This document shows, piece by piece, positions 17,304-27,275 of a DNA stretch of 32,160 nucleotides. The position numbers were made by a program, and so were the translations under genes. Below the pieces are notes generated by a model. It saw nothing but the letters and a program-made list of their open reading frames with translations. It did not search any database and was not told the DNA's origin. The stretch comes from Chitinispirillaceae bacterium (GTDB taxonomy: Bacteria > Fibrobacterota > Chitinivibrionia > Chitinivibrionales > Chitinispirillaceae), in the NCBI GenBank assembly GCA_016930275.1, contig JAFGHA010000225.1, positions 1-32,160 of the forward strand, given 5' to 3'. Every line of letters starts with the position of its first letter. The stretch's first letter is position 1.

Positions 17304-18848
17304 TTACTGATCACTCTCTGTTACCCGTTTTTTTCTATTACTGCCGGACATCTGCCTGATGGTGTACTCATCCTGATCGAGCTCATCATCTTCAACAATG
17401 GTAAGTTTGCGGCCGTGCTCCCGCTCCAGCATTTTCAGGATCTGGCTGCCTTCCATGGTCAGATAGGCACTCACCGAAGAAGGCACCAGAAGTTCCAGAT
17501 CCCCTTTTTTATCAGTACGCCGCCGCAGATCACGATCAATGCGGGCGGTTACCGATTCCGCTGAAAATACCCACCCGAGCCCTTCGCAGGCCGGACAGAC
17601 ATCGGTGAAATACTCCTGCAGTTCAGGCCGTACCCGCTTGCGGGTGATCTCCATGAGTCCGAATTTCGAGAGCCCGGTACAGGCGTTTGCCGACGGATCG
17701 GCGGCAAGCAGTTTCTGCATAGTCCGTTCGATGGTCCGACGGTGATCGGCCTGCCGCATATCGATGAAATCGACAACAATAAGTCCACCGATATCGCGAA
17801 GCCGCAGTTGCCTGCAGATCTCGGCAGCCGCATCGAGATTGGTCTTGAAGATGGTTTCCTCCAGACTCGACTTTCCGATGTTTCTGCCGGTATTGACATC
17901 GATGGCGACCAGCGCTTCCGTCCGGTCAATCAGGACATACCCGCCGCTGCGGAGCCACACTTTACGTTTGAGCAGCCGTTCGAGGTCTTTCTCGATATCG
18001 AACTGATCGAATAGCGGCACCTTATCTTTATAGTGCACCACCCTGTTGCACAATGCGGGAGAGAGCGCCCTGAGATAACCGAGTATCTCCTTGAAGTCCT
18101 CTTCCTGATCGGCGTATACTTTGGTGACATCCTCCGAAAAAAGATCACGGATAACCCGGGTGGTGATGCCCAGCTCGCGGTGTACCAGCTTCGGGCCGCT
18201 GCCTTCGAGCGCCGCAGCCTGTGCCTTGCGCCAGAAATCGAGAAGCTGATGGATCTCGTTGATGAATTCCTGTTCGGAAACTTTCAATCCGATGGTACGG
18301 ACAATGAACCCGACTCCCGAAGGTTTGATATCGGCAATAATCTTTTTGAGTCGCGACCGACGTTTCACATCGCTGCTTTTTTTGGAAACACCGATAAAAT
18401 CGGTATCCGGCACGAGTACGAGAAAGCGTCCGGCAAGACTTATCTGCGTGCTGAGTTTCGCCCCCTTGGTGCTGATCGGCTCCTTGAGCACCTGCACCAG
18501 GATCTCCTGGCCCACGGTAAGTACCTTTTCGATGGGAATTTTGGCGATGCGTTTGCGTTTGTTCGAAGCACCCTGCCCCGTGTAACGCTCCATCAGCGAA
18601 TCATCGGCATCGAGCAGTACCGACGGATCGACATCGGTAGCATGCAGAAAGGCGCATTTTTCAAGACCGATATCCACAAAGGCGGCCTGAATGCCGGGAA
18701 GTATCGACGTCACTTTGCCACGGTAGATGTTTCCTACAAGGCGAAAATAATCGGGCCGCTCCACCACCAGTTCGACCACCTTCTCATTTTCAAGAAGTGC
18801 CGCCCGTTTCTCGGTGGGAGTAGCATTGAACAATATCTTTTTTTCCAT
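17304..18848 (-). CDS. rng: Ribonuclease G/E family endoribonuclease
   Basis: Single-strand-specific endoribonuclease that matures rRNA and helps degrade mRNA in the cytoplasm. The 514-aa length fits RNase G rather than RNase E, since no long C-terminal scaffold is present. It begins KKILFNATPTEKRAALLE, has an S1 RNA-binding region at about 36-135 (GNIYRGKVTSILPGIQAAFVDIG), and the catalytic Asp317 (VAIDVNTGR) and Asp360 (IVVDFIDM). A CPAC zinc-link motif lies at 418-421. Its ATG is 9 bp after the sprA stop, and rplU-rpmA follow, an order seen in many bacteria. Confidence 0.95.
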   Translation of the reverse strand: MEKKILFNATPTEKRAALLENEKVVELVVERPDYFRLVGNIYRGKVTSILPGIQAAFVDIGLEKCAFLHATDVDPSVLLDADDSLMERYTGQGASNKRKRIAKIPIEKVLTVGQEILVQVLKEPISTKGAKLSTQISLAGRFLVLVPDTDFIGVSKKSSDVKRRSRLKKIIADIKPSGVGFIVRTIGLKVSEQEFINEIHQLLDFWRKAQAAALEGSGPKLVHRELGITTRVIRDLFSEDVTKVYADQEEDFKEILGYLRALSPALCNRVVHYKDKVPLFDQFDIEKDLERLLKRKVWLRSGGYVLIDRTEALVAIDVNTGRNIGKSSLEETIFKTNLDAAAEICRQLRLRDIGGLIVVDFIDMRQADHRRTIERTMQKLLAADPSANACTGLSKFGLMEITRKRVRPELQEYFTDVCPACEGLGWVFSAESVTARIDRDLRRRTDKKGDLELLVPSSVSAYLTMEGSQILKMLEREHGRKLTIVEDDELDQDEYTIRQMSGSNRKKRVTESDQ

Positions 18849-18857
18849 ATAACTCCG

Positions 18858-21800
18858 TTAAAAACTGATTCGTAAAATAATTGAAAAGTCCCATGTCGTC
18901 TGTGTCTTTCCCCGGATATCGTTCTGTCTGAACGTGAATTCAAGCCGCCCGTTCACGTTATCGGTAAAAACATACGACAGTTTCGGTATGATTTCCAGTG
19001 TGGAACTTTTGCTGTCGGGAACTTCGTCCTTTTCCGATCGCTGGTTGAGCGTTAGACCGATGGTTGTTCTTCCTTTGACCGGGATGGTCCACATCAGAAG
19101 TTTAATCTCTGATAATTTACTATTTCGCTCGATGTCATAGTTAAGAGTGAATTCATTCTGATGCATGGTGGCATTTTTGTTGAGTTCACCCTCTTTGGCG
19201 AATTCATCAAGTTCCATCGTTTTCTCATGTGAATAATTATGCCGGTAATCAAATCTGATCGGCCACTTTTTAAGCGTACCCGAGAGTGATGCCAGCGGGA
19301 GAAGGTCGAATTTTATCGATCTGCTCGATCCGCCGATCTGCGCGGAGGTAAGCCGGTCTGACTGCCGATAGGTGAATGACGAGTTGAGATTGAGGCCCTG
19401 TAACCAGGTCTTCACCAGTTCGATTTTATTGAGGATCTGCGACGACATCGAGATGGAGAAATCGGGAAAAGTAATCGTGGTATCGCTGCGATTTGTATCG
19501 GGATAGACTGAATAATTGATCCCATGATTGAAACTGATCGACCGGAATGAAAGATCCAGCGGCTTGATTTCAAATCCGCTCGACAGACGCAGCGACCGGT
19601 TGACCACCCTGCTGTCGTTGTGGTAAAAATCATACCGGTCGTTGATGGTATCACGCGATTGCATACCGAGAAAATGATCGTCATCCATTTCTCCGGTAAG
19701 CAGATCGAGCGGTGAACGACCTTTCAATCCCGCCTGATAAAGCATGAAATCCTTCATACCGCCAAAATGCTGCTTTCTGAACAGTCCGGTGCTCAGATAG
19801 TTGTTCGTGAGTGACGAGGAGGCCGTATAGTTGGCGGAAATCTGCCGGAGCCCTATCGCGTCAAATCCCTTTTTGATCGTTTCGAACAGACCGCCGAGCG
19901 AATTTTTCTCGGTCGCGGTTTTCAACCCTCCGAAAAGCTGGTCGAAGCTTACCGAGCCGTTGAGAGAAAGACTGGTCCTGACACTTGCATTGAGATAGTT
20001 TTCCGGTTCCTTGAGCCATTGCACCACCGTCTGGCTGTAATCGCTGCTGTACGATCCCGAGGTGGTGAGCCAGTCAAAAAAACGGGGAGAGAGATTCATC
20101 CCCATATGCTGTGTCCGGTCCTTTTCTCCCCACATAAGAAGGTAATCGTTCCAGGTCTCATCCCGCCGGAAAATTTTCTTCCCCTTTTCGATCGCCTCAT
20201 CGGAGGCGGCATGGATGAGATCCCGGTTGATACCCAGCGAATAATCCAGATCCAGGAGAGGAGAAATCGGCGTGTGATCGATCGAGAGATTATGACGGAC
20301 GGTAAACCGGTCCTGCTCGGTATGCGGGAGTCTGCGCCAGGTATCCACCTGCCGCTGCCGCTGGAAATTCACATCGGCAACGTCAAACTGAATGGTGCGG
20401 GGCAGCAGCGTCAACTCGTAGCTCTTCAACCGGTCGGGAAACCACTCCTGCTTCACCTCTTTGAAAGGCAACCACTTGAGCCACTCCGGCGGATTCCGGG
20501 GAGAAAGATCGTAATGGACCTTGCCGCTGTAAATGTCGGTGGTATCCCGCTTCGCAAAAAGCGTATCACCGGAAACATTCTTTCCATAACGGACCTCCGT
20601 CATGGTCGTGGAATATCGCGCGTCGGCATTCCAGCGGTCAAAGAGAAAACTCACCAGCGGGTTCTCGTCACGGGTCGTCTTCCGGTATCCGGTGTAATAG
20701 GTACGGCCGACATTACCGGTCTGATAAAGCTCCGCCCTGGTGACGCTGTTGTTTTCCTGTTCGATACCGACCATCCCGGTGACGGCATCCTTGATCATAT
20801 CCATGAATCCGTCGGGCTTGCCCTCGCCATCGACAAGATACACATCGGTCTCATTTTTAAGCTGCGGACGGGTAATCGAACTGTTGTAGGTCACCCCGGT
20901 GGGAAGCGACAATCCCCACTCTTCGGGCAGGAACTTCTCGAGACCGATCGAGGCACCCATACTGCCGCTTATCTGGGTGTTATCGGGAAGATTGGCGGTT
21001 TCGGTCATCCTGCGGAAATTGCCGTTTTCGTACTCCATGCGCGCCTGTAACGATATCAGGTCGGCCATTTTTGTCGAAAAGTCAACCCGCGAAGCGGTAC
21101 CGGTAATCTTTCTGATTCCCGTGAGTTTCATCTCGTTAACCCAGATCTCACCGGAAAGGGAATCATTTCCGTCCGACGCGGCGGTGCGGTATACACCGAC
21201 CGCCATCCACTGGACGCGGGAGAAATTTGGCTGCCGTTCTTTTGGGGCATGTACCCGCAGCTCTCCTCCGGAAATACTTTTCATTGTATCGATGGCACCA
21301 TCGCGGTGGGCGATCATGTACTTGTCTTTGAGATCGGATATCTCCTTGAGATTGATATTGATGATATTGTTCCATTCAGGGTAAATCGGCCGCGTATATT
21401 CATAATAGGTTGAATCATCGGAACCGAACCGGAAGACGAATCTCACATTCTCGTTGTATAACGGTTGCCGCCTATCGGGATTGGCCTGTTCGGATTTACC
21501 GAATACCACCAGCGAAAGCTTTTCATACGCCGAAAGGTTGAGCGTCTGATACTGAAAGCTCCGTTCCACCAGCGCGGTATCACCCGGCACGAGGTTGACG
21601 AAATTGAGCCGGAGCGACTGTTCAACCTCGTATCCGTATTCGTCACGTTCACGGTTGATGAGATTTTTGTAGTGCTCCCATATATCCTCGTATTCCTTAT
21701 CCTCCTTGGTATTCACCACCGAGGAGCGTATCTTCACGCGTGACGAATCGGCCACCTCGATCCACTGGTTCCCCACGAATTCCATATTGTAAAATATCAG

Positions 21801-24800
21801 CGACTGTTCCTGCGTCAACTCAACCGGATTGAAATCGGTCCAGATCATCCGGACCATGGTGATGTTCGACCAGCTCGGACTGTTGATCGTATCGAACGCG
21901 TTCTCGTACCCGGGAAGAAGCTCGTGCAGTGGTATCTTGTATTTTCTCCACCCGCCGCCGGGTACGAAATTAACGGAATGATCGATAAACGGCGACGCGG
22001 TATCGCTCAGGTCGACGGAAAACTGAAAATACCGTTCCGTATTCGACGTCTGCACGACACCGTCAAAATTGATATCCTCGGAGAACTCGATTTTACCGTC
22101 GAACTCACGACGGCAGGCGTACGGGTAATTAGCGGTGTCTCCCTTGTCGTAGTAGTATTGTCTGAAATTGTCCTTAGCCGGATCGGTTGAATCCGCGCCG
22201 AGGAGAGGATTGCCGTAGCCGAGCGTATCCCAGGTTCCGGGAAGCACTCCCGGAATCAGATAGACCTCCGAGGAATCAGGCAGTTTATCCCATCCGAGAT
22301 CGAGATTCTCAACGTAGTTCTGTTTCTGAACGATCTGTGAGGTGTCTTCCCGGTCGGCACGACCGTTCGGAGGACCGCCGTTGAGTGAAATATCCTCGCG
22401 CATCGATCCCATCTGCAGCAGCAGCGTTCCTTTGCCGGCGAACCCGCCGTCGGCCTTGATGAAAAACTCGAAAAACTGGGACTGCTTCTTGTTGGCGAAA
22501 CTCTGTGAAATAGGAGTCATGATACCGGCCCATGCTTTACCGAACCGGTCTTGAAGCGTATCCGACTTGGGAGCCGGTACCGCATGGAGTCGCAGCACGC
22601 TTTCGGTACCGGTACCGACGGCACTCGCCTTTTGTTCGGCTTCACTCAGAACCAGAATATCACGCCGGTACACCAGATGATTCTTGTCGGCGTCGCGCGG
22701 CGTGAACCAGTAGAAGTCCCACACGGGCGGATGCGCCCAGAAAAGCGAATCGCCCAGGTACGGCGGACTGGCGACAAACCATGATTGGTGACTGTTACTT
22801 AACTGATCGGACTGTTTGCTCTCCTCGAAATCATCGACATAGGCGCTCTTCGCCTTGTTCGGATTGACTCTGCTGCGGGCGAACTCGAGATCGAGAGAAA
22901 CCGACGAGACGGTTTGCGTCTTTACCAGCGGCAGATAATTGATGAGCTGTGTCATCCATTCGGGTTCGAATTCGATGTGAGTATTGATATCGAAAAGCGC
23001 CTTGCTGTAGGGTTCCTGATCGAGACGCGGAATGTCGTCGTTGCTCGAGGTGCTCTGGAAGAGGATACTTGCACCGGCATAGGATTTGTCGGTGATAAAC
23101 GGCAGTTCCATCCGTCCGTGCATTCCGAGAAACACCTTCCTCTCAGGAACAAACAATGCCTCGCTCTGATACTCTATCTCGATTTTTTCGGCGGATTTCG
23201 CCTGCTGGGAAATCAGATCAAGCGACCCCATATCATAATTGATGGTGTAATCGACATCCCGCTCGAGCCGCACCCCGTCCGCCTTGACCATTTCGGTTCC
23301 CGGCATGATCCCCCACCCGAGGTCATCATAGGTGGTTTTCTTTTTCGAACCCGACATTTCGATCACATACTGCGGCTTGTACGTTCCCTCCGTTTTCAGA
23401 TTTTTTATTTCCTCATCGGAATACCGGTATATAAGTGAATCCCGGTTACCCATATCGGGATTGTTGAATATCTCAAGTCCGTCCTCACCTTCGTTCCAGA
23501 CGGAATCGTAGGGTGGAAGAATCAGTTCATTGAATTCCCGGCTGAATACTTTCTGATTGTTGATGAGCGGTTTGTTTTCGGTTGACAGTCCCATGATATC
23601 GGCGTAAAAACCGCCGCCACCGGGCAGCTGCTCGAGTTTCTCCTCGGTTTTATCCTCGCTGATCCGTTTCACGTTCAGTTCGAACGATGTCGGATCCGAA
23701 AAGTTGGCAGGTCCGTATACGTTACGCCACATGAGATTGAACCGTTCAGGGTCCGCCTCGGCATTGTATATCTGCTCCTGCGGTTTGAGCACCCAGAGGG
23801 TCCACGTGGTATCCGGTTCTCCCTGCGCATTGACGGTGTCGGCGGTGCCTCCCTTCTGCATACCCGCATACCGGGAATCCGTGGACTCTTCCGTTCGCAG
23901 GTAGATCGCGATCTGCTGCTGCGGTTGAAGATAAATGGAATCCGCGAACCTGATGTATCCTTCCACCTCATCGAGATAGTAATGCCGGTCCCGTTCGAGT
24001 CGTTCGAACTTGTAGTAATCAAGATTCGATTCGACATGCACCAGCTTGATACGGGACTGACTTTCGGTTACCAGACCGTCGAAACTCCGCCATACCGAGA
24101 GGGTGGCGACCCTCGGCGGCGCCACCGGATTGGGATCGGGATTCTTGATATTATACTTGTGAAGGTAATACCGCCGGTAGCTGTTATGCAGAAAGAAGTA
24201 TTTGTTTCTCATATACTCATCGGCAGGGAAACTGGCGGTGTTTCCCCCGCCCGCCCCGGAACTCGAGTAGGTTTTCTTGTTCGACTGCCCCTGCTCGATT
24301 GAAGCGATACTGGTAAGCTCGAGCGGACCGAGTCGGGAACGGACCTTGATACCGAACAGCCCTTCATGGCTTTCGGAATAACCACTCAGGTTGGTTCCCG
24401 GCATGCTGAATCCCGTGTACCCGACGATCACTTCCTGCACGATCTCATCTTCAAGCTCACCGGGTGTCGATTCCTTGTACTCGATCTTCATGTTCTTGAG
24501 GTCGTTCGAAATATCGAAGTTCTGATTTTTCGAAGCAGTGATATTGAGATTGATGAGCCTTCCGACACTGCCGGTAATGGTGAACTGGTAATCGATCTCG
24601 AAGTTGAAATCATTATTGGCCTTGTAGTTCTGCGTTGGAACATCATCGTCGTACTGAGTATTCGCATAGCCCATTTTTATTTCCAGATAGCCGTCGATGG
24701 TGAGCTTCGGCGGTTCCTTTCCGAGCACCCGCTGCGCCCAGGAGGGATACTGTACCGACCACTCCCACTCTAACTTCATTCCCTTTTTGCTCGCGTCAAT

Positions 24801-25172
24801 GCCCGACGGTTGAAACATCGTCATGTTCTTCCGCCAGGAACGGGCGACCGCATACCGTTTCCGTGAAGCAAGATAATCACTCAACTCCGGGTAGTGATAT
24901 TCCCAGAGAGTGTACCCGAGCGGATCTGTTCGCCGGAAGGTAATCTGCCGCTTTTCAAAATCAATCTGGGTGGTATCGTGAAACATCTTCGATTCAAGCT
25001 TGAGAAGCACCGGATAGCGCGCATTGAGCGGGGAAAGTGTCGATGCAGGTTCCTCGTCAAGCGGATGGAATCCATCCAGATAGGGCGGTTCGATCCGCAG
25101 CCCCTGAGAAACCGCCGGTAGTGCCGCCAGCACGACCGCAAGCAGGAGGATACGCAAAGCAGTATTGTTCAC
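18858..25172 (-). CDS. sprA: SprA-like giant outer-membrane protein (type IX secretion translocon)
   Basis: A 2104-aa protein; in Flavobacterium johnsoniae SprA forms the ~36-strand outer-membrane barrel through which T9SS cargo passes. Here a signal peptide covers about residues 1-23 (ILLLAVVLAALPAVSQG). Two SprA N-type regions are visible: one at about 50-350 (LTIDGYLEIKMGYANTQ, NFEIDYQFTITGSVGRLINL) and one at about 560-800, with a characteristic AYVDDFEESKQ near residues 777-787. The long remainder alternates in beta-strand fashion and ends FSIILRISF with terminal Phe, as expected of a barrel. It starts with GTG at 25172, directly after the TAA of the FGE-like gene, with a GGGAGG ribosome-binding site upstream. 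It is slightly shorter than Bacteroidetes SprA (~2400 aa). The gene symbol is by homology. Confidence 0.88.
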   Translation of the reverse strand: MNNTALRILLLAVVLAALPAVSQGLRIEPPYLDGFHPLDEEPASTLSPLNARYPVLLKLESKMFHDTTQIDFEKRQITFRRTDPLGYTLWEYHYPELSDYLASRKRYAVARSWRKNMTMFQPSGIDASKKGMKLEWEWSVQYPSWAQRVLGKEPPKLTIDGYLEIKMGYANTQYDDDVPTQNYKANNDFNFEIDYQFTITGSVGRLINLNITASKNQNFDISNDLKNMKIEYKESTPGELEDEIVQEVIVGYTGFSMPGTNLSGYSESHEGLFGIKVRSRLGPLELTSIASIEQGQSNKKTYSSSGAGGGNTASFPADEYMRNKYFFLHNSYRRYYLHKYNIKNPDPNPVAPPRVATLSVWRSFDGLVTESQSRIKLVHVESNLDYYKFERLERDRHYYLDEVEGYIRFADSIYLQPQQQIAIYLRTEESTDSRYAGMQKGGTADTVNAQGEPDTTWTLWVLKPQEQIYNAEADPERFNLMWRNVYGPANFSDPTSFELNVKRISEDKTEEKLEQLPGGGGFYADIMGLSTENKPLINNQKVFSREFNELILPPYDSVWNEGEDGLEIFNNPDMGNRDSLIYRYSDEEIKNLKTEGTYKPQYVIEMSGSKKKTTYDDLGWGIMPGTEMVKADGVRLERDVDYTINYDMGSLDLISQQAKSAEKIEIEYQSEALFVPERKVFLGMHGRMELPFITDKSYAGASILFQSTSSNDDIPRLDQEPYSKALFDINTHIEFEPEWMTQLINYLPLVKTQTVSSVSLDLEFARSRVNPNKAKSAYVDDFEESKQSDQLSNSHQSWFVASPPYLGDSLFWAHPPVWDFYWFTPRDADKNHLVYRRDILVLSEAEQKASAVGTGTESVLRLHAVPAPKSDTLQDRFGKAWAGIMTPISQSFANKKQSQFFEFFIKADGGFAGKGTLLLQMGSMREDISLNGGPPNGRADREDTSQIVQKQNYVENLDLGWDKLPDSSEVYLIPGVLPGTWDTLGYGNPLLGADSTDPAKDNFRQYYYDKGDTANYPYACRREFDGKIEFSEDINFDGVVQTSNTERYFQFSVDLSDTASPFIDHSVNFVPGGGWRKYKIPLHELLPGYENAFDTINSPSWSNITMVRMIWTDFNPVELTQEQSLIFYNMEFVGNQWIEVADSSRVKIRSSVVNTKEDKEYEDIWEHYKNLINRERDEYGYEVEQSLRLNFVNLVPGDTALVERSFQYQTLNLSAYEKLSLVVFGKSEQANPDRRQPLYNENVRFVFRFGSDDSTYYEYTRPIYPEWNNIININLKEISDLKDKYMIAHRDGAIDTMKSISGGELRVHAPKERQPNFSRVQWMAVGVYRTAASDGNDSLSGEIWVNEMKLTGIRKITGTASRVDFSTKMADLISLQARMEYENGNFRRMTETANLPDNTQISGSMGASIGLEKFLPEEWGLSLPTGVTYNSSITRPQLKNETDVYLVDGEGKPDGFMDMIKDAVTGMVGIEQENNSVTRAELYQTGNVGRTYYTGYRKTTRDENPLVSFLFDRWNADARYSTTMTEVRYGKNVSGDTLFAKRDTTDIYSGKVHYDLSPRNPPEWLKWLPFKEVKQEWFPDRLKSYELTLLPRTIQFDVADVNFQRQRQVDTWRRLPHTEQDRFTVRHNLSIDHTPISPLLDLDYSLGINRDLIHAASDEAIEKGKKIFRRDETWNDYLLMWGEKDRTQHMGMNLSPRFFDWLTTSGSYSSDYSQTVVQWLKEPENYLNASVRTSLSLNGSVSFDQLFGGLKTATEKNSLGGLFETIKKGFDAIGLRQISANYTASSSLTNNYLSTGLFRKQHFGGMKDFMLYQAGLKGRSPLDLLTGEMDDDHFLGMQSRDTINDRYDFYHNDSRVVNRSLRLSSGFEIKPLDLSFRSISFNHGINYSVYPDTNRSDTTITFPDFSISMSSQILNKIELVKTWLQGLNLNSSFTYRQSDRLTSAQIGGSSRSIKFDLLPLASLSGTLKKWPIRFDYRHNYSHEKTMELDEFAKEGELNKNATMHQNEFTLNYDIERNSKLSEIKLLMWTIPVKGRTTIGLTLNQRSEKDEVPDSKSSTLEIIPKLSYVFTDNVNGRLEFTFRQNDIRGKTQTTWDFSIILRISF

Positions 25173-26384
25173 TTAACGTTTTCCTCCCTTTTCAGGAGCT
25201 TCTCCGCCGGCCATGTCCTTACAGCAGCGGAATCCAACCGGGTTGTGCCGGTTCTGCGGATAATAGCTGTAGCGTTTGTCATGACAGGCGCTCTTCGGGC
25301 CGCTCTCCCAGAACCCTCCCGTGACATAATAGAATGAGCTGTTTTCAACCGCTCTGGTACTGGTCCATTCGAGCAGATTTCCCGCCATATCGAAAATACC
25401 GAAAAAACCGCGGCACTCGGGTTTACTGCCGGATGGCTCCACGAGCGTGTCGTGGGTAATACAGGCATACGGTTCGTATTTCTGGCCATAAGGATATTTC
25501 CAGGAGTACGGACCGGCGCACGCGACCGACCACTCCTCCACCGTGCAGAGCCGTTTTCCCGCCGCGAAGCAGGAATCCATGGCCTGATAGAGCGATACGT
25601 ACGCCCGGGGCACCGCGCCGCGACGGTTGGGCCACTCGTAACGGTCAATACAGAAATTCATGGTTCCCACCCTGACCGGCTCCATGTCGTTCGGGCATTC
25701 CGACGACGGGCGGGCGGTTTCGATCTCGTAATACTCCGAACGACGTTCCATCACCTTTCCGCAACTGTCAATAGCATCGAAATAGAGCGTCGTGGTTCTG
25801 GAAACCGCAACCGGCGTTCCGTCGTATTTCATCCATCCGGTGTCACCCTGAAAACGGTAATGAATAACCGCCGGGCGATTGGCGCGAAACGCCACGTCGA
25901 CACCGCGATAATGCAGGCCGCCCGACGGATCGGGGTAAACCCACAGTTCAGTCGTATCGCCGCCGCACCCCGCCGTTTCCGGAGAAACCGACGTGGAAAG
26001 AGAATCCGTAACCGTATCCACCACAGGAGGCACCGCCGTATCGGCTACCGGAATCGTGTCAGGTACTGCGGCGACCTCGGTTGTTTCTGTTTCTTTACCG
26101 GGCAACGGTATCGTAGCTTCCTCCCGGATTTCCGGTTCAACTTCAGGTGAAACGGTCGTATCGGAGACCGTATCGGTTTCGACGGTATCCACTGCCGTAC
26201 TTGTATCTGAAGCGGGTATGGTCAACGGAACGCCGGTCGGCATCTCCACCGGCGAACACCGTCGGATGATCAGCAGGAGCAGCATAAGCAGAAGAACGAT
26301 CGCCAACAGCCCTGCAACCGCCGCCGGTCGTCGTTTCGATTTATCCGGTCCTTCAGACCGTCTCTGCCGGTTGTTCCGCATCAC
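25173..26384 (-). CDS. Membrane-anchored SUMF1/FGE-fold protein, candidate GldK/GldJ-like SprA partner
   Basis: A 403-aa protein. A basic N-terminus leads to one membrane helix (about 21-40), then a long Thr/Val/Pro/Asp/Glu-rich periplasmic linker (about 45-140). A small beta domain like the chitobiase C-terminal type covers about 155-222 (VDVAFRANRPAVIHYRF, TTTLYFDAIDSCGK), and a SUMF1/FGE-sulfatase domain about 232-391 (FCIDRYEWPN, GKRLCTVEEWSVACAG, FDMAGNLLEW, GFRCC). The paired catalytic cysteines of true formylglycine-generating enzyme appear not to be both present (one Cys, at 367, in that region), so an enzyme role is doubtful. T9SS GldK/PorK and GldJ share this fold and it is fused in translation to sprA, so a T9SS role is my inference. 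Start is GTG 26384 or the next ATG, 26381. Confidence 0.8.
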   Translation of the reverse strand: MMRNNRQRRSEGPDKSKRRPAAVAGLLAIVLLLMLLLLIIRRCSPVEMPTGVPLTIPASDTSTAVDTVETDTVSDTTVSPEVEPEIREEATIPLPGKETETTEVAAVPDTIPVADTAVPPVVDTVTDSLSTSVSPETAGCGGDTTELWVYPDPSGGLHYRGVDVAFRANRPAVIHYRFQGDTGWMKYDGTPVAVSRTTTLYFDAIDSCGKVMERRSEYYEIETARPSSECPNDMEPVRVGTMNFCIDRYEWPNRRGAVPRAYVSLYQAMDSCFAAGKRLCTVEEWSVACAGPYSWKYPYGQKYEPYACITHDTLVEPSGSKPECRGFFGIFDMAGNLLEWTSTRAVENSSFYYVTGGFWESGPKSACHDKRYSYYPQNRHNPVGFRCCKDMAGGEAPEKGGKR

Positions 26385-26402
26385 TGAAGCCGTCTGAAAC
26401 CC

Positions 26403-27254
26403 TCAACTCAATCCGGTCAATACAGTTAAAAAATCAACGGTTGCCGCCACATCGTGTACTCTGAAGATACGGACTCCGCCATACCAGGCGGTCGCCACAC
26501 TCGCTAGACTCCCCGGCAACCGGTCTTCAACGGTTTTTCCGGTGAGATGACCAAGAAACGATTTCCGTGACGTTCCTGCCAGAACAGGAAATCCCGTGTC
26601 GGCGAGTTTCCGTATTTCCTTCAGCAATGTGACATTGTGCTCCGCGGTTTTGGCGAAACCGATTCCCGGATCAAGCACCAGCCGCCTTCCGTCCGCGCCT
26701 CCTCTGCGAAACATTTCGACCGCATCGAGCAACTCAGCGATCACTTCGGCAGTTACGTTTTCATACCGCGGATTGAGCTGCATCGTCTGCGGAGTCTCTC
26801 TGCTGTGCATGAGTACCACGACACACCCGGTTTCCGCCGCAAGCGGCACCATGCCCGGATCACACCTGCCGGCACTGATGTCGTTGATCCAGGTTGCACC
26901 GGCGCTGAGCGCGCCACGGGCCACACTGCTCCAGGTCGTATCAATACTGATCGGCCCCGAAAAAAAATCGGCAACCCCCTCGATTACCGGGACCACCCGC
27001 CGAAGTTCCTCTCCGGGTGAAACAGGCTCGGCTCCCGGCCTGCTCGAGGCTCCACCGATATCGATGATGTCGGCCCCCTGCGATACCAGCTCGCGCGCGC
27101 GCGTGACGGCGGCATCAGTCTCGTGATACTTTCCTCCGTCAAAAAACGAATCGGGAGTGACATTGACGATGCCCATCACGGCAAAGTGATGTTCCTTCGC
27201 CTCCAAGAGTGCGCACGGGTATGGTATATTATTGCACCCTTCCGGCAACTTCAC
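26403..27254 (-). CDS. folP: Dihydropteroate synthase
   Basis: Joins 6-hydroxymethyl-dihydropterin pyrophosphate to p-aminobenzoate in folate synthesis; the target of sulfonamides. The 283-aa product shows all family motifs: MGIVNVTPDSFFDGG at 27-41, DIGGASSRPGA at 65-75, SIDTTWS at 103-109, INDISAG at 123-129, LDPGIGFAKT at 194-203, GTSRKSFLG at 227-235, and RVHDV at 265-269. The start is GTG at 27254, with GGAG 8 nt upstream, giving a 26-residue N-terminal extension; ATG at residue 27 would cut close to the pterin motif. It lies between ftsH and the FGE-like gene, and ftsH-folP adjacency is widespread in bacteria. The 134-bp gap to ftsH contains a strong hairpin. Confidence 0.96.
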   Translation of the reverse strand: MKLPEGCNNIPYPCALLEAKEHHFAVMGIVNVTPDSFFDGGKYHETDAAVTRARELVSQGADIIDIGGASSRPGAEPVSPGEELRRVVPVIEGVADFFSGPISIDTTWSSVARGALSAGATWINDISAGRCDPGMVPLAAETGCVVVLMHSRETPQTMQLNPRYENVTAEVIAELLDAVEMFRRGGADGRRLVLDPGIGFAKTAEHNVTLLKEIRKLADTGFPVLAGTSRKSFLGHLTGKTVEDRLPGSLASVATAWYGGVRIFRVHDVAATVDFLTVLTGLS

Positions 27255-27275
27255 CTTTGATTCTCCCGTTCCAAC

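Noticed and set aside
20019-21050. A 343-codon plus-strand open frame
   Set aside because: Lies wholly antisense inside sprA and has no family features.
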